DNA of 38,303 nucleotides, taken from contig JAGQLE010000006.1 of assembly GCA_020429585.1 (NCBI GenBank), forward strand, positions 1 through 38,303. Direction: 5' to 3'. This document shows positions 7,483 through 15,279 of the stretch, in pieces. Numbering within the stretch: the stretch's first letter is position 1; each line of letters opens with the position of its first letter. The DNA comes from Candidatus Berkelbacteria bacterium. GTDB lineage: Bacteria; Patescibacteriota; UBA1384; JACPKC01. Made by a program: the position numbers and the translations under genes. The notes under the pieces were generated by a model. That model worked only from the letters and a program-made list of their open reading frames with translations. It was not told where the DNA came from and searched no databases.

Positions 7483-7491
7483 ATTATAGCA
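7483..7491 (-). promoter_or_regulatory. Extended -10 promoter of the LCP operon
   Basis: On the minus strand TGC-TATAAT (TATAAT at 7483-7488, TGC at 7489-7491) is a perfect extended -10 element, about 36 bases before the LCP ATG. The -35 region lies in the 3' end of the tsaB-like gene and is poor (TGATTT at a 16-base spacing), which extended -10 promoters tolerate. Confidence 0.65.
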
Positions 7492-7494
7492 CGA

Positions 7495-7836
7495 TTAAGT
7501 ATTCAAATCAGCCACAAGGGCGAGAATTTCATTTTTCTCTAGGTTTAAAAACTCTTCCCCTTCGATTTCTTTGACTGGCAAATCAAAATACCAACCGACA
7601 GTGTTTAAAATGGTCTTAGCCACCCTAACCGAAGTCTTACTAGTAGGAATCCTAAAAATATAAAGACTTTTAAAATCTGACCAGCTTAGATTATTCTGGT
7701 CCAAAAAATCGTTTATAATCTGGCGCTCATTGCGCTCCTTTGCCCCGACAGCAATAGTTTTATCTAACCAGTTACTACCAATAACTATTAGGCGCAAAAA
7801 CTTATTGTCGGCGCCAATAATCAAAGATCTTTGCAT
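7495..7836 (-). CDS. TsaB-like protein, short and divergent
   Basis: This 113-residue protein overlaps tsaE by 16 bases. The stretch FRIPTSKTSVRVAKTILNTVGWYFDLPV (residues 61-88) lines up with the TsaB segment 'GPGSFTGLRIG.a.akgla...ipv', and the surrounding layout (LSWSDFKSLYI before it) also fits. However, GPGSFTGLR is replaced by IPTSKTSVR, and the ASKHA start motif is weak (IIGADNKFLRLIVI). TsaB is the platform subunit of the TsaBDE complex that makes t6A37 in ANN-decoding tRNAs. TsaB's own active site is not used for catalysis, so a reduced scaffold could still work. The assignment rests on the neighbour and one motif region. Confidence 0.6.
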   Translation of the reverse strand: MQRSLIIGADNKFLRLIVIGSNWLDKTIAVGAKERNERQIINDFLDQNNLSWSDFKSLYIFRIPTSKTSVRVAKTILNTVGWYFDLPVKEIEGEEFLNLEKNEILALVADLNT

Positions 7837-8249
7837 AAGACTTCCTCAATAATTCTAGTTTCTCCACTCAATTTGAATCTCAAGCAAAAATCGGCTATCG
7901 GTAATAACTCTGGAACATTCTCAATCCATTCAATTAAAAAAAATCCACGGTCGTCATCTAATGGGATATCAAGAGCTTCAAAATCACCCATGCTTTTTAT
8001 TCGGTACAAATCAAGATGATGTACCCTCAGCTCAGGTGCCTCGTAAACCTGATGGTAAAGATAGGTTGGTGAAATAACCTGATCCTTAATTCCAAGTTGG
8101 CGAGCAATCGCCTTAACCAAAGCAGTCTTACCTGCGCCTAACGGACCGCTCAATCCAATTACACCACCCGGTCTAAATTTAGCTACTAGCTTGGCAGCAA
8201 CTAAGTCTAAATCTGCCAAGCTTTTTGCTTGGTACTCAACTTTTTCCAT
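7821..8249 (-). CDS. tsaE: tRNA t6A modification ATPase TsaE
   Basis: The 142-residue P-loop protein has Walker A GPLGAGKT (residues 35-42), the TsaE-specific VISPTYLYHQVYE segment, HLDLYRI and FFLIEWIENV, matching the family's 'SPTF.l...Y', 'H.DlYRl' and 'eWp/ae' motifs. TsaE drives turnover of the TsaBD threonylcarbamoyl transferase in t6A37 synthesis. Length is normal. It overlaps the lamin-tail gene upstream by 43 bases and the tsaB-like gene downstream by 16. TsaD is not in this window. Confidence 0.93.
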   Translation of the reverse strand: MEKVEYQAKSLADLDLVAAKLVAKFRPGGVIGLSGPLGAGKTALVKAIARQLGIKDQVISPTYLYHQVYEAPELRVHHLDLYRIKSMGDFEALDIPLDDDRGFFLIEWIENVPELLPIADFCLRFKLSGETRIIEEVLCKDL

Positions 8250-10231
8250 AATAATTCACCGATAGCTAGTAAGGATAGTATTGAACTTAAAATTACTAAA
8301 CCTGTCAAAAATTCATTTTGCCCCTTGGCAGTGTCTTTCTCGCCTAAAACACGGGCTCCGATAAAATCCGTATCAGCCTGCAACTGGGAAAAATCATCGA
8401 TCAAGCCGAATAATTTATCGAAGGCCGGGTTTAGATTAACAGGGCTAACTCGTTCTTCAATCCGACTAGGTGACAATAAGAGCTGTGGCTCAGTTTCGAC
8501 GTCTGCCTTCTGAGATACAACTATTAAATCCCCATCGGTAAGAATTCTAATTCGAGGTGGCTCCAGAGCAACCACTAAGCCAGTAACCTCGACTAAATCG
8601 CCTTCCTCCAAACTTGGGAGATTCAGGCCGCTTTTTCGAGTAATTTGCCAACGCCCAAATTCATTCTCGAGCCAGGTTCGTCGCTCTGCCTTAGTAATTA
8701 TCCCTGATAGTTTTAATTTTTGAAAAATCCTTAATGGGGATGTTGCCGCAGCTACATATGCATCTTTATGATCAGCGATAACCAAAGAACAGTCTTTCTG
8801 CTCGAGTATTCTAGGGTTAGACGTCTTTGATCTCTTAACGCAGAGCGAAATCCGATCGCCGGCCTCTAGTTTAGGATTACCTTTGAGCTTAAGCTCGGAA
8901 AAGACACCCATGTCTTCAATAATCACTGTATCTTTACTGTAAGTGCCAAGCGGCTCAATTACATTTACCAAGACCTTAAAAACTTGACCGGAAGGATCGG
9001 CCAGAACAGTACTCAGGCTAGCTTTAGCAACCTCTGTCAAAATAGCTACTGGCTTTGCAGCCGGCCGATTGGCTGTACCAGGGGTTGACTCCGACCAAAC
9101 CCAGTTTCCCTGGTAAAAAGACCAGCTAAGTCCGTCTGGGCTATTGGCATAGCTCGTAGAATCTACAATCTCTCCCAGAGGGTTAAATAAATAAAACTCA
9201 TCTCCGCTATTGTTGAGTTTTAAGCTACCCAAATTGACAATAAGATAATCGCCAGCTCCAATCATTAGATCCTGCAACGTAAGCGGCTTACTCCCCCCGT
9301 CGATTAAGTCATCAATTTGCCATCCAGACAGACTAACTGCCTGGTCAGATTCATTTATTAGTTCGACAAATTCAACACCCTCAGCTCCTGGATTAGGTAA
9401 CAACTCATTGATTTTGATTTCACTACTTAGCTGACCGATACTGCATGTATCCGACCGGAAATCCGCCAAACCGTTACTACTGATTATTTGTAGATTAAAC
9501 TGATTATCCGCCTCAAGCCTGGGATTGATTTTTAACAAACCCTGCTCAATCACGTATTCTTGGTCCAAACCATTAATCAAAACTTTTTCGATCGGATTTT
9601 CAGGATATTCGATAATAGGCCAGGAAATTGGTAGCCACTCATTTTTATCTTTTATTAGTCGACAGTCACTATCTAAAAACTGTGGCTGCCCGGAATGCAT
9701 TGGTGTTCCGAAACCCATTTTGAGATTGATCGACTCAGTGGCGCTTATCCAATCGCCATCAATCGTCCTTTCCATGCTCCTAAATTCTTCCGAGCTACCA
9801 GCCGGAGGTAAGTTACTGTCGCCAACTTCATCGATCAAAACACCATTGCTATCGGTTAGACCCAATTTTAAAGTTGAGTTGCTTAAACTTAAATTATTTT
9901 CAATCAAATCAGGCTCAATCGCCAGACTCGATTCTCCCTTTGAGAATTTAAAATCAGGAGAATTATTGGCAATCAAAAAAAATCCATTTGGGGGAATCTG
10001 AGCGATTGGCATTGTTACTAATAGCTTGTCCTTAACTAGATCTACTAGTTGCCAACCCTTTAAATCAATAATTTCCGAGCCACTATTATAAAGCTCGAGC
10101 CACTCATCGGCGGAAGATGAATCCGATCCAGCCCAATTAACTTCATTAATAATGACATCGTCACTTGCTAAGGCTAGACCCGGCAATAACAAGATACTCG
10201 CACCGACTAAGAATCTTGTAGTGATATTAAT
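8207..10231 (-). CDS. Exported protein with two lamin-tail domains and a C-terminal membrane anchor; likely ATT start
   Basis: The first LTD domain opens with DVIINEVNWAGSDSSSADEW and has LYNSGSEIIDLKGWQL. The second opens with EIKINELLPNPGAEGVEFVEL and has NESDQAVSLSGWQI. A region with OB-fold-like beta segments follows (LSGIITKAERRTW..., GDLVEVTGLVVAL), and a C-terminal membrane helix (FLTGLVILSSILSLLAIGELL) with a basic tail. Starting at the only in-frame NTG (TTG, 10192) leaves just nine residues before the Ala-x-Ala site. Starting at ATT (10229-10231) adds INITTRFLVGASI and yields a textbook signal peptide, with AGGAGG four bases upstream. Lamin-tail domains occur on bacterial surface proteins and secreted nucleases; no nuclease motif is visible here. 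It overlaps the PH-domain gene and tsaE. Confidence 0.85.
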   Translation of the reverse strand: MNITTRFLVGASILLLPGLALASDDVIINEVNWAGSDSSSADEWLELYNSGSEIIDLKGWQLVDLVKDKLLVTMPIAQIPPNGFFLIANNSPDFKFSKGESSLAIEPDLIENNLSLSNSTLKLGLTDSNGVLIDEVGDSNLPPAGSSEEFRSMERTIDGDWISATESINLKMGFGTPMHSGQPQFLDSDCRLIKDKNEWLPISWPIIEYPENPIEKVLINGLDQEYVIEQGLLKINPRLEADNQFNLQIISSNGLADFRSDTCSIGQLSSEIKINELLPNPGAEGVEFVELINESDQAVSLSGWQIDDLIDGGSKPLTLQDLMIGAGDYLIVNLGSLKLNNSGDEFYLFNPLGEIVDSTSYANSPDGLSWSFYQGNWVWSESTPGTANRPAAKPVAILTEVAKASLSTVLADPSGQVFKVLVNVIEPLGTYSKDTVIIEDMGVFSELKLKGNPKLEAGDRISLCVKRSKTSNPRILEQKDCSLVIADHKDAYVAAATSPLRIFQKLKLSGIITKAERRTWLENEFGRWQITRKSGLNLPSLEEGDLVEVTGLVVALEPPRIRILTDGDLIVVSQKADVETEPQLLLSPSRIEERVSPVNLNPAFDKLFGLIDDFSQLQADTDFIGARVLGEKDTAKGQNEFLTGLVILSSILSLLAIGELLWKKLSTKQKAWQI

Positions 10232-11052
10232 TCCCCCTCCTCGAGTTGTTGACTGTCTTTAAAACGATTGTCTGGCGGTAGTCTATTTGGCGGTGTCTTT
10301 TGGATTACCGGCTCTAACTCTTGCTGAACGGTATCATTAATTCGGCTAATACCCGAATCCAAACGACGGCGGTCAAAATCTTTGGGTGGTGCAGAAGTTG
10401 GTAGTTTTTTAATAATGCTTTTCTGAATTTCTCTTTCTGGCACAGAAGTATCTTGATTTGCAATAGCCATTTCACGCCTAATGTGTTTTTCCCCCAACTG
10501 AGAGTGAGCCAGGCGATCATGAACCATAAGGATTGTATTAGCAACTAAATGCGGTTTAGGTACATTATACATCACAAAGTTTGGAGTCTCTCCAGCCGTC
10601 TCAACGATTACTGTCCCAAACTGAAAAAATGACTGCAAATACCCGTTCATCTGTGCCGAAACATCTTGAATTCGTAACAAGCTCAGCTCTGCAACTCGAC
10701 GATTAAATAAGCCGATTTGCCTAATTGTTACCAAGCGGTCAGTTGTAATAATCGAGACGTCCAAATAATACTCAATCCAGGCCACCATAAAAACCGCCGC
10801 CGAAAAAAGTAGAATTGTACTACTCAATAGGGTGAGATAGACTAATTTCTCTCCGAGCAGGAAACTTGTTTGTCCAACGAATACCAGTATTCCAAAAACA
10901 GTAGGTGGTATTAGGAGCATTATTGCCAAAAAAACCAACCAATTTACAAAGGCAATCCAATGTCGACGAACAAAGATTAGAATATCTTCTTCTATAATTT
11001 TACCGGGAAAGGCTGCGCTTTTTTTGCCAGTTGTTAAATTAGTTAAGTTCAT
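10207..11052 (-). CDS. Membrane protein with bacterial PH (bPH2/YdbT-type) domain
   Basis: The 281-residue protein has two adjacent membrane helices (about 35-58 and 67-92), then a YdbT-like bacterial PH domain (about 95-180). The PH domain has YYLDVSIITTDRLVTIRQIGLFNRRVAELSL and LQSFFQFGTVIVETAGE in the family layout, both characteristic ('iiT.rRi...rGif.r......l..i..v'). The remaining 100 residues are polar, Pro/Arg-rich and probably disordered. Its function is unknown; such proteins are thought to sense membrane or envelope state. It is coupled to the preceding small membrane gene by ATGA. Confidence 0.82.
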   Translation of the reverse strand: MNLTNLTTGKKSAAFPGKIIEEDILIFVRRHWIAFVNWLVFLAIMLLIPPTVFGILVFVGQTSFLLGEKLVYLTLLSSTILLFSAAVFMVAWIEYYLDVSIITTDRLVTIRQIGLFNRRVAELSLLRIQDVSAQMNGYLQSFFQFGTVIVETAGETPNFVMYNVPKPHLVANTILMVHDRLAHSQLGEKHIRREMAIANQDTSVPEREIQKSIIKKLPTSAPPKDFDRRRLDSGISRINDTVQQELEPVIQKTPPNRLPPDNRFKDSQQLEEGELISLQDS

Positions 11053-11255
11053 AAGCTAACCAAGCCTGAAATTACCCCAACTACCGTTAAGGTTAGAACA
11101 GTGACCGTAAACCCAATGTAAACTTTAAGCATGCGTTGCGAGGCATCGCCCGAGTAACCAAATTCATTTAAGTGGTGAATCGCATAAATTGAGTAAAAAG
11201 AAAAAGCTAATAAAAATACCCCATAGGCCAAGAAGGCAAGGAGTATTTTAAACAT
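11049..11255 (-). CDS. Small two-helix membrane protein, unknown
   Basis: The 68-residue protein has two hydrophobic helices (about 3-27 and 45-67) separated by a polar loop ([16 protein letters not shown]). It overlaps ruvB by 8 bases and the PH-domain gene by ATGA, so it is translated in the same operon and is very unlikely to be a chance frame. No family is recognised with certainty. Proteins of this shape are common in CPR operons. It may partner the PH-domain protein. Confidence 0.75.
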   Translation of the reverse strand: MFKILLAFLAYGVFLLAFSFYSIYAIHHLNEFGYSGDASQRMLKVYIGFTVTVLTLTVVGVISGLVSL

Positions 11256-12264
11256 CAGCCGCCAATGCCATCGCCGCTTTAGCTGTTACAGTGCGACCTC
11301 GATTAGTTCGCTCCAAAAAACCTACCTGCATCAAAAAAGGCTCATAAACTTCTTCAACTGTTCCCGGATCTTCGCCCAGAATAGCAGCAATGGTTCCTAA
11401 GCCAACCGGCCCACCAGCGAATTGATCAATAATCGTCCTTAATAATTTCCGATCTGCTTTATTAAGTCCATAGTTATCGATGTGCAGTAAATTCAAGGCC
11501 TTGTCGGCCACTATTGCAGTAATCTGACTAAATTTTTTAACCTGAGCGTAGTCCCTAACTCGACGCAAAAGACGATTGGCGATTCGCGGTGTTTTACGGG
11601 CGCGCTTAGCAATCTCTTCAGCTCCCTCCGGCGTAATTTTTACCCCAAGAGGTTGGGCATTTCTTTCAATAATCTTTTGGATATCCTGATCTTCATAAAA
11701 ATCGAGTTGAAAATGAGCGCCAAAGCGATCACGCAACGGCGAGCTTAGCTTGCCAATCTGAGTTGTTGCCGCAATTAATGTAAACTGCTCAAGTTCCAAC
11801 CTTAATGTCTTAGCCGAGGGACCCTTACCCATAATCAGATCGAGCGAGAAATCCTCCATCGCTGGATAAAGCATCTCTTCAATAGTTCTATTTAGGCGGT
11901 GGATTTCATCAATAAACAAAATATCACCCCTTTTTAAACCGGTTAAAATAGAGGCCAAGTCGCCAGCTCTTTCTAGTGCTGGACCTGAGGTGATTCTAAT
12001 TTGTGCTCCGAGTTCATTAGCCACCACGCAAGAGAGACTAGTCTTTCCTAAGCCCGGCGGTCCATAAAATAGGGTATGTTCCAGCGGCTGCCCCCTACCT
12101 TTAGCCGCCTCAATTAAAATAACCAGGTTGCGTTTAGTTGACACCTGGCCAATAAAATCATCTAAAGTAGTTGGTCGAAGAGCAAGGTCGTCTTGCACCT
12201 CGCTTGGCGACTGAACTGCTTCGGTTAATACCGTTGTTCGTCCCTCCTCATCACCACTGCTCAT
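11248..12264 (-). CDS. ruvB: Holliday junction branch migration ATPase RuvB
   Basis: The 338-residue AAA+ helicase has Walker A GPPGLGKT (68-75), Walker B with FIDEIHRL (118-125), the RuvB signature [13 protein letters not shown] (28-40), the sensor-type segment [19 protein letters not shown] and the C-terminal winged helix [30 protein letters not shown] (family layout). Length matches the family (about 335-345). RuvB drives branch migration with RuvA. RuvA and RuvC are not in this window. There is no obvious Shine-Dalgarno sequence before the ATG, which sits in the loop of a small hairpin (GCTCA/TGAGC). Confidence 0.97.
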   Translation of the reverse strand: MSSGDEEGRTTVLTEAVQSPSEVQDDLALRPTTLDDFIGQVSTKRNLVILIEAAKGRGQPLEHTLFYGPPGLGKTSLSCVVANELGAQIRITSGPALERAGDLASILTGLKRGDILFIDEIHRLNRTIEEMLYPAMEDFSLDLIMGKGPSAKTLRLELEQFTLIAATTQIGKLSSPLRDRFGAHFQLDFYEDQDIQKIIERNAQPLGVKITPEGAEEIAKRARKTPRIANRLLRRVRDYAQVKKFSQITAIVADKALNLLHIDNYGLNKADRKLLRTIIDQFAGGPVGLGTIAAILGEDPGTVEEVYEPFLMQVGFLERTNRGRTVTAKAAMALAADV

Positions 12265-12275
12265 AAACTGAGCTT

Positions 12276-12304
12276 ACACCTTTAATACTCAAAGATAAAG
12301 GTGT
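12276..12304 (-). repeat. Intercistronic inverted repeat between the M23 gene and ruvB
   Basis: A perfect 9-bp inverted repeat (ACACCTTTA at 12276-12284 with TAAAGGTGT at 12296-12304, 11-base loop) begins at the M23 stop codon. No T tract follows on the minus strand, so it does not look like an intrinsic terminator. An mRNA-stabilising or processing hairpin between the two cistrons is more likely. Confidence 0.5.
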
Positions 12305-13533
12305 TAGGGCAGGAGCCCCAAAGGATTAACTCGAGCAGAGTATTCCCAAATTTCGAAATGCAAGTGAGGACCAGTTGACCAGCCAGTCGAACCCATATAG
12401 CCAATCACATCGCCTCGATGAACTTCTTGCCCGGCCGAAACGGCAAAGGCCTGTAAGTGGGCATAAAGCGAGCTCCAACGGGCATTGTGACCAACGACAA
12501 TGTAATTTCCGTAAGCATAGTAACTGCCGTTATAAGTCATTGATGTTACTGCCGTAACCGTACCATCGGCCGCGGCGTAAATTGGCGTTCCAGCCGAGTT
12601 GACCAAATCCAACCCCCCATGCCCACCACCCGGCTGAAATGGAGTTGAGCCTCCAAAATAAGTCGAAATGTACCGATAGTTAGTTGGCCACTGAAAACCA
12701 ACCGCTGAAGTTCCTTGGTCGGAAGCCTTAATAACCCCGGGACCAGACTTTTGAGTTAGCTTGGAGCGGACTGATCTCAACTCAGCTTCAACCTTATCAT
12801 TAAGCGCCTCGGCTTCGGCAACCTCGTCTTCAAAACTCTTTTGAGTTGCAACAGCATCACTCAATAAAGCATCTTTCCGAGCCTTTTCGTCAACCAAGCC
12901 AATTTTATATGCTTCGTGTTGAGCTTTGAGATTTGCCAATTCTGTTTCTTCTTGTTCAAGTCCGGTTTTCTTCTCTTGCAATTCCCTTTTGAGCTTTTCG
13001 ATTTCGGCAATCGCTCCCTCGATTTGTCCTTCGAGTGATTCCAGGTATTCATTATGATCAATTACTTCCGAAATTGAATTGGAACCAACTAAAACAAATA
13101 ATAGTTCATCAGTGACCGTTTCGTAGAAAACTCTCAAGGTCTCGTCTTGATTACGCTCTTGCTCTTCAAGCGATGCCTGCTGAACCTTTATCTCTTCGTT
13201 AGTTTGAGAAATCGAACTTTCAACGTCACTGATTTTGGTTGCTGTTTCTGAGATTCTCGCTTCCGTTAAACTTATGTCGTTATCAAGCTGGCCAACCTCG
13301 CCAGACAAGGCATCAGCCTCGGCTCGAGCATCAGCTGCCGCTGCCTCTTTTTCTTTAATCTCCGCTTCTAATTGAGCCGACTGCTGCTCAAGTCTATCTA
13401 CATCGGATTGACTAGCAACTACAGAACTAGTCGGAAGTACAACAGATCCGACTATCAACAAAATTACCAGCCAGGCAATAGGGTTTAAAAACCGATAAGG
13501 GTTGTTTTTGTTTAGTTGAAGCATGCCCCTCAT
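12304..13533 (-). CDS. Coiled-coil M23 (LytM) peptidoglycan hydrolase, EnvC-like
   Basis: The 409-residue protein has an N-terminal signal or anchor helix (about 18-40, WLVILLIVGSVVLPTSSVVA), a long Glu/Ala/Lys-rich coiled coil (about 42-265), and a C-terminal M23 domain. The M23 zinc motifs are GGGHGGLDLV (His and Asp ligands) and GPHLHFEIW (HxH), so the domain keeps its ligands and is probably an active endopeptidase. In E. coli the homologous EnvC has lost its ligands. It directly follows ftsX, the arrangement of FtsEX-controlled hydrolases, in which FtsX binds the coiled coil. ATG at 13533 is used; ATG at 13524 directly follows GAGGGG and is an alternative. Confidence 0.92.
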   Translation of the reverse strand: MRGMLQLNKNNPYRFLNPIAWLVILLIVGSVVLPTSSVVASQSDVDRLEQQSAQLEAEIKEKEAAAADARAEADALSGEVGQLDNDISLTEARISETATKISDVESSISQTNEEIKVQQASLEEQERNQDETLRVFYETVTDELLFVLVGSNSISEVIDHNEYLESLEGQIEGAIAEIEKLKRELQEKKTGLEQEETELANLKAQHEAYKIGLVDEKARKDALLSDAVATQKSFEDEVAEAEALNDKVEAELRSVRSKLTQKSGPGVIKASDQGTSAVGFQWPTNYRYISTYFGGSTPFQPGGGHGGLDLVNSAGTPIYAAADGTVTAVTSMTYNGSYYAYGNYIVVGHNARWSSLYAHLQAFAVSAGQEVHRGDVIGYMGSTGWSTGPHLHFEIWEYSARVNPLGLLP

Positions 13534-13543
13534 AATTAAGCTG

Positions 13544-13571
13544 ATAATAGCAAGCTTTTACAATTTAACAA
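13544..13571 (-). promoter_or_regulatory. Possible internal promoter for the M23 hydrolase gene
   Basis: On the minus strand TTGTTA (13566-13571) and an extended -10 TGC-TATTAT (13544-13549) are 16 bases apart, at the 3' end of ftsX. The -10 ends only 10 bases before the M23 ATG, so its transcript would be leaderless or nearly so. This would let the hydrolase be expressed separately from ftsEX. Confidence 0.45.
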
Positions 13572-14478
13572 ATCGTCGAACGGCAAACGAGCTCATGGTC
13601 GTGGCGATAAGAACACCGGCAGCAATCATGACTGCAATAATTATAATCAAGTGATCCACATAAAAACTAAGCATGTCCGGTGCCAAAAAATTTGCAATTG
13701 ACAAAAGCGGAGTTGCGCTAGCCAAATCGTATTGTAGAAAAACGTAAAGGGCGCCACTGGCTCCAAGCGCACCAAAAACCCCGTACAATGAGGCCTCGAT
13801 CAAAAACGGCCAGCGAACAAAACTCTCTGTTGAGCCAACAAGCCGCATAATTTCGATTTCGTCAGCTCGAGAGACAATAATAATTCTGGTTGTATTGTAA
13901 ATTAAGATAAAGGACAGGATAATTGCGACCGCCGTTAAAATCCAGCCGTTTTTCTTAACGGTCGTTGAAGCCTCAACTAAACTTTCAATTACATTCTTGT
14001 TATCTTGGTAACTAACTCTTCTAACCAAAGCTTCATAGCGGTCGGCCTCGAAAAGCTTGGCCAACTGCTCCAAGTCTTGAGGGCTACTCGGTCTAATCAC
14101 CAGACTTCGTGGCAAAGGATTGTCTTCGGGGGTAATAAGACTTTTGATTTTCTCTGAAGATGGACGGCTTTGAAAAATTTCAAAGGCCTTTTCCTTGGTA
14201 ATATATTCAACGCTCTTAACGTCGGGACGATTGGCAATTGAACGTTGAATATCAGTAATGACCTGTTCGTCGACATCATCATTAAAATAAACTGAAATAT
14301 CGAGCTTGTCTTGGATCGCCTGAGTAGTATTCTGAATAACCACGCCTTGGATAAAAAATACACCGATAATAAAAAGAGTTATACCTACTACTAAAACAGA
14401 AGCCAAGGATAACCAACGGTTCCGCCAAAAGTTTATTGCCCCAAGACGGATAACCCGCCCAAAACCTCGCGTACTCAT
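13558..14478 (-). CDS. ftsX: Cell division ABC transporter permease FtsX
   Basis: The 306-residue protein has four membrane helices (about 20-42, 175-198, 225-250, 270-295) and a large extracytoplasmic loop after helix 1. The loop contains DKLDISVYFNDDV, VKSVEYITKEKAFEIFQ and NPLPRSLVIRPSSPQDLE, the typical FtsX ECD1 pattern. It pairs with FtsE, whose gene ends one base before the ftsX start, and transmits ATP-driven movement to the periplasmic hydrolase encoded next. Length is normal for FtsX. Confidence 0.95.
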   Translation of the reverse strand: MSTRGFGRVIRLGAINFWRNRWLSLASVLVVGITLFIIGVFFIQGVVIQNTTQAIQDKLDISVYFNDDVDEQVITDIQRSIANRPDVKSVEYITKEKAFEIFQSRPSSEKIKSLITPEDNPLPRSLVIRPSSPQDLEQLAKLFEADRYEALVRRVSYQDNKNVIESLVEASTTVKKNGWILTAVAIILSFILIYNTTRIIIVSRADEIEIMRLVGSTESFVRWPFLIEASLYGVFGALGASGALYVFLQYDLASATPLLSIANFLAPDMLSFYVDHLIIIIAVMIAAGVLIATTMSSFAVRRFVKL

Positions 14479-15189
14479 CTAGGCCTCTCCAGGTACGATA
14501 TATCGGCCAATTTTTTCGTCGGACACCACCCGTCCATGCTCGATCACGATCACCCGCTTCCGCAGTTTATCAACAACAGCCTTATCATGAGTCGCTAAAA
14601 TAACCGTCGTTCCACTGCGGTGAATTCTTTCGAGGAGTTCAACGATTTCCCAAGTTGTCGTTGGATCTAAGTTACCAGTTGGCTCATCGGCGATTAAAAT
14701 CCTTGGTGAATGGATCATTGCTCTGGCAATTGCTACTCGCTGTCGCTCACCACCAGATAATTCACTGGGGTAGTTCTGCCCTTTGTCGCCCAAGCCAACC
14801 ATTGTAAGGATTTTTGGCACGCGATCCTGGATATCGCTCGAGGCAGCATCGGAGACTTCGAGGGCGAAAGCAATATTTTCCCACACGGTCTTAACCGGCA
14901 AAAGCTTAAAATCCTGAAACACTACGCCAATTTTGCGACGATAATAAGGGAGGTCTTTGGTTCTGAGTCGGGCAATATCACGCTTAGAAACCAAGATACT
15001 TCCCTCGTCAGGCCTCTCCTCGGCAATCAATAGACGAATCAGAGTGCTTTTACCCGCCCCGGATGGCCCAACTAAATTTACAAACTCGCCCTTACCAATT
15101 TCGAGGTTAATATCATCGAGGGCTAAGATTCGCTGTTTCGGATTAGACGAACGACTATAGGATTTAGTTACGTTCCTAATATCAATCAA
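14479..15189 (-). CDS. ftsE: Cell division ABC transporter ATPase FtsE
   Basis: The 236-residue ABC ATPase has Walker A GPSGAGKS (41-48), a Q-loop glutamine at 92 in VVFQDFKLL (typical FtsE, which reads '.vfQdf.LL'), signature LSGGERQ (144-150), Walker B ILIADEP (164-170) and the H-loop in ILATHDK. FtsE powers FtsX at the division site. The start is TTG at 15189 (protein begins MIDIRNVTKSY) with TGGAG six bases upstream, a credible non-ATG start. It is the first gene of the long operon running to the tsaB-like gene at 7495. Confidence 0.96.
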   Translation of the reverse strand: MIDIRNVTKSYSRSSNPKQRILALDDINLEIGKGEFVNLVGPSGAGKSTLIRLLIAEERPDEGSILVSKRDIARLRTKDLPYYRRKIGVVFQDFKLLPVKTVWENIAFALEVSDAASSDIQDRVPKILTMVGLGDKGQNYPSELSGGERQRVAIARAMIHSPRILIADEPTGNLDPTTTWEIVELLERIHRSGTTVILATHDKAVVDKLRKRVIVIEHGRVVSDEKIGRYIVPGEA

Positions 15190-15232
15190 ATTTTCTCCAG
15201 GAATCTAATAATATGTACTAAGAATATTAACA

Positions 15233-15250
15233 GAAACAACTGATTGTTTC
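15233..15250. repeat. Short perfect inverted repeat upstream of ftsE
   Basis: GAAACAA (15233-15239) and TTGTTTC (15244-15250) form a perfect 7-bp hairpin with a four-base loop, in the 90-base gap between polX and ftsE. It lacks a T tract, so a terminator is doubtful. It overlaps a weak candidate -35 (TTGTTT) for ftsE and might be an operator. Nothing else is seen in this gap. Confidence 0.35.
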
Positions 15251-15279
15251 ATCGAGTATAACTTTTGAATATTAAAATT

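Noticed and set aside
12276-12304. Hairpin after the M23 stop as an intrinsic terminator
   Set aside because: No T tract follows the stem on the minus strand, and ruvB follows closely.
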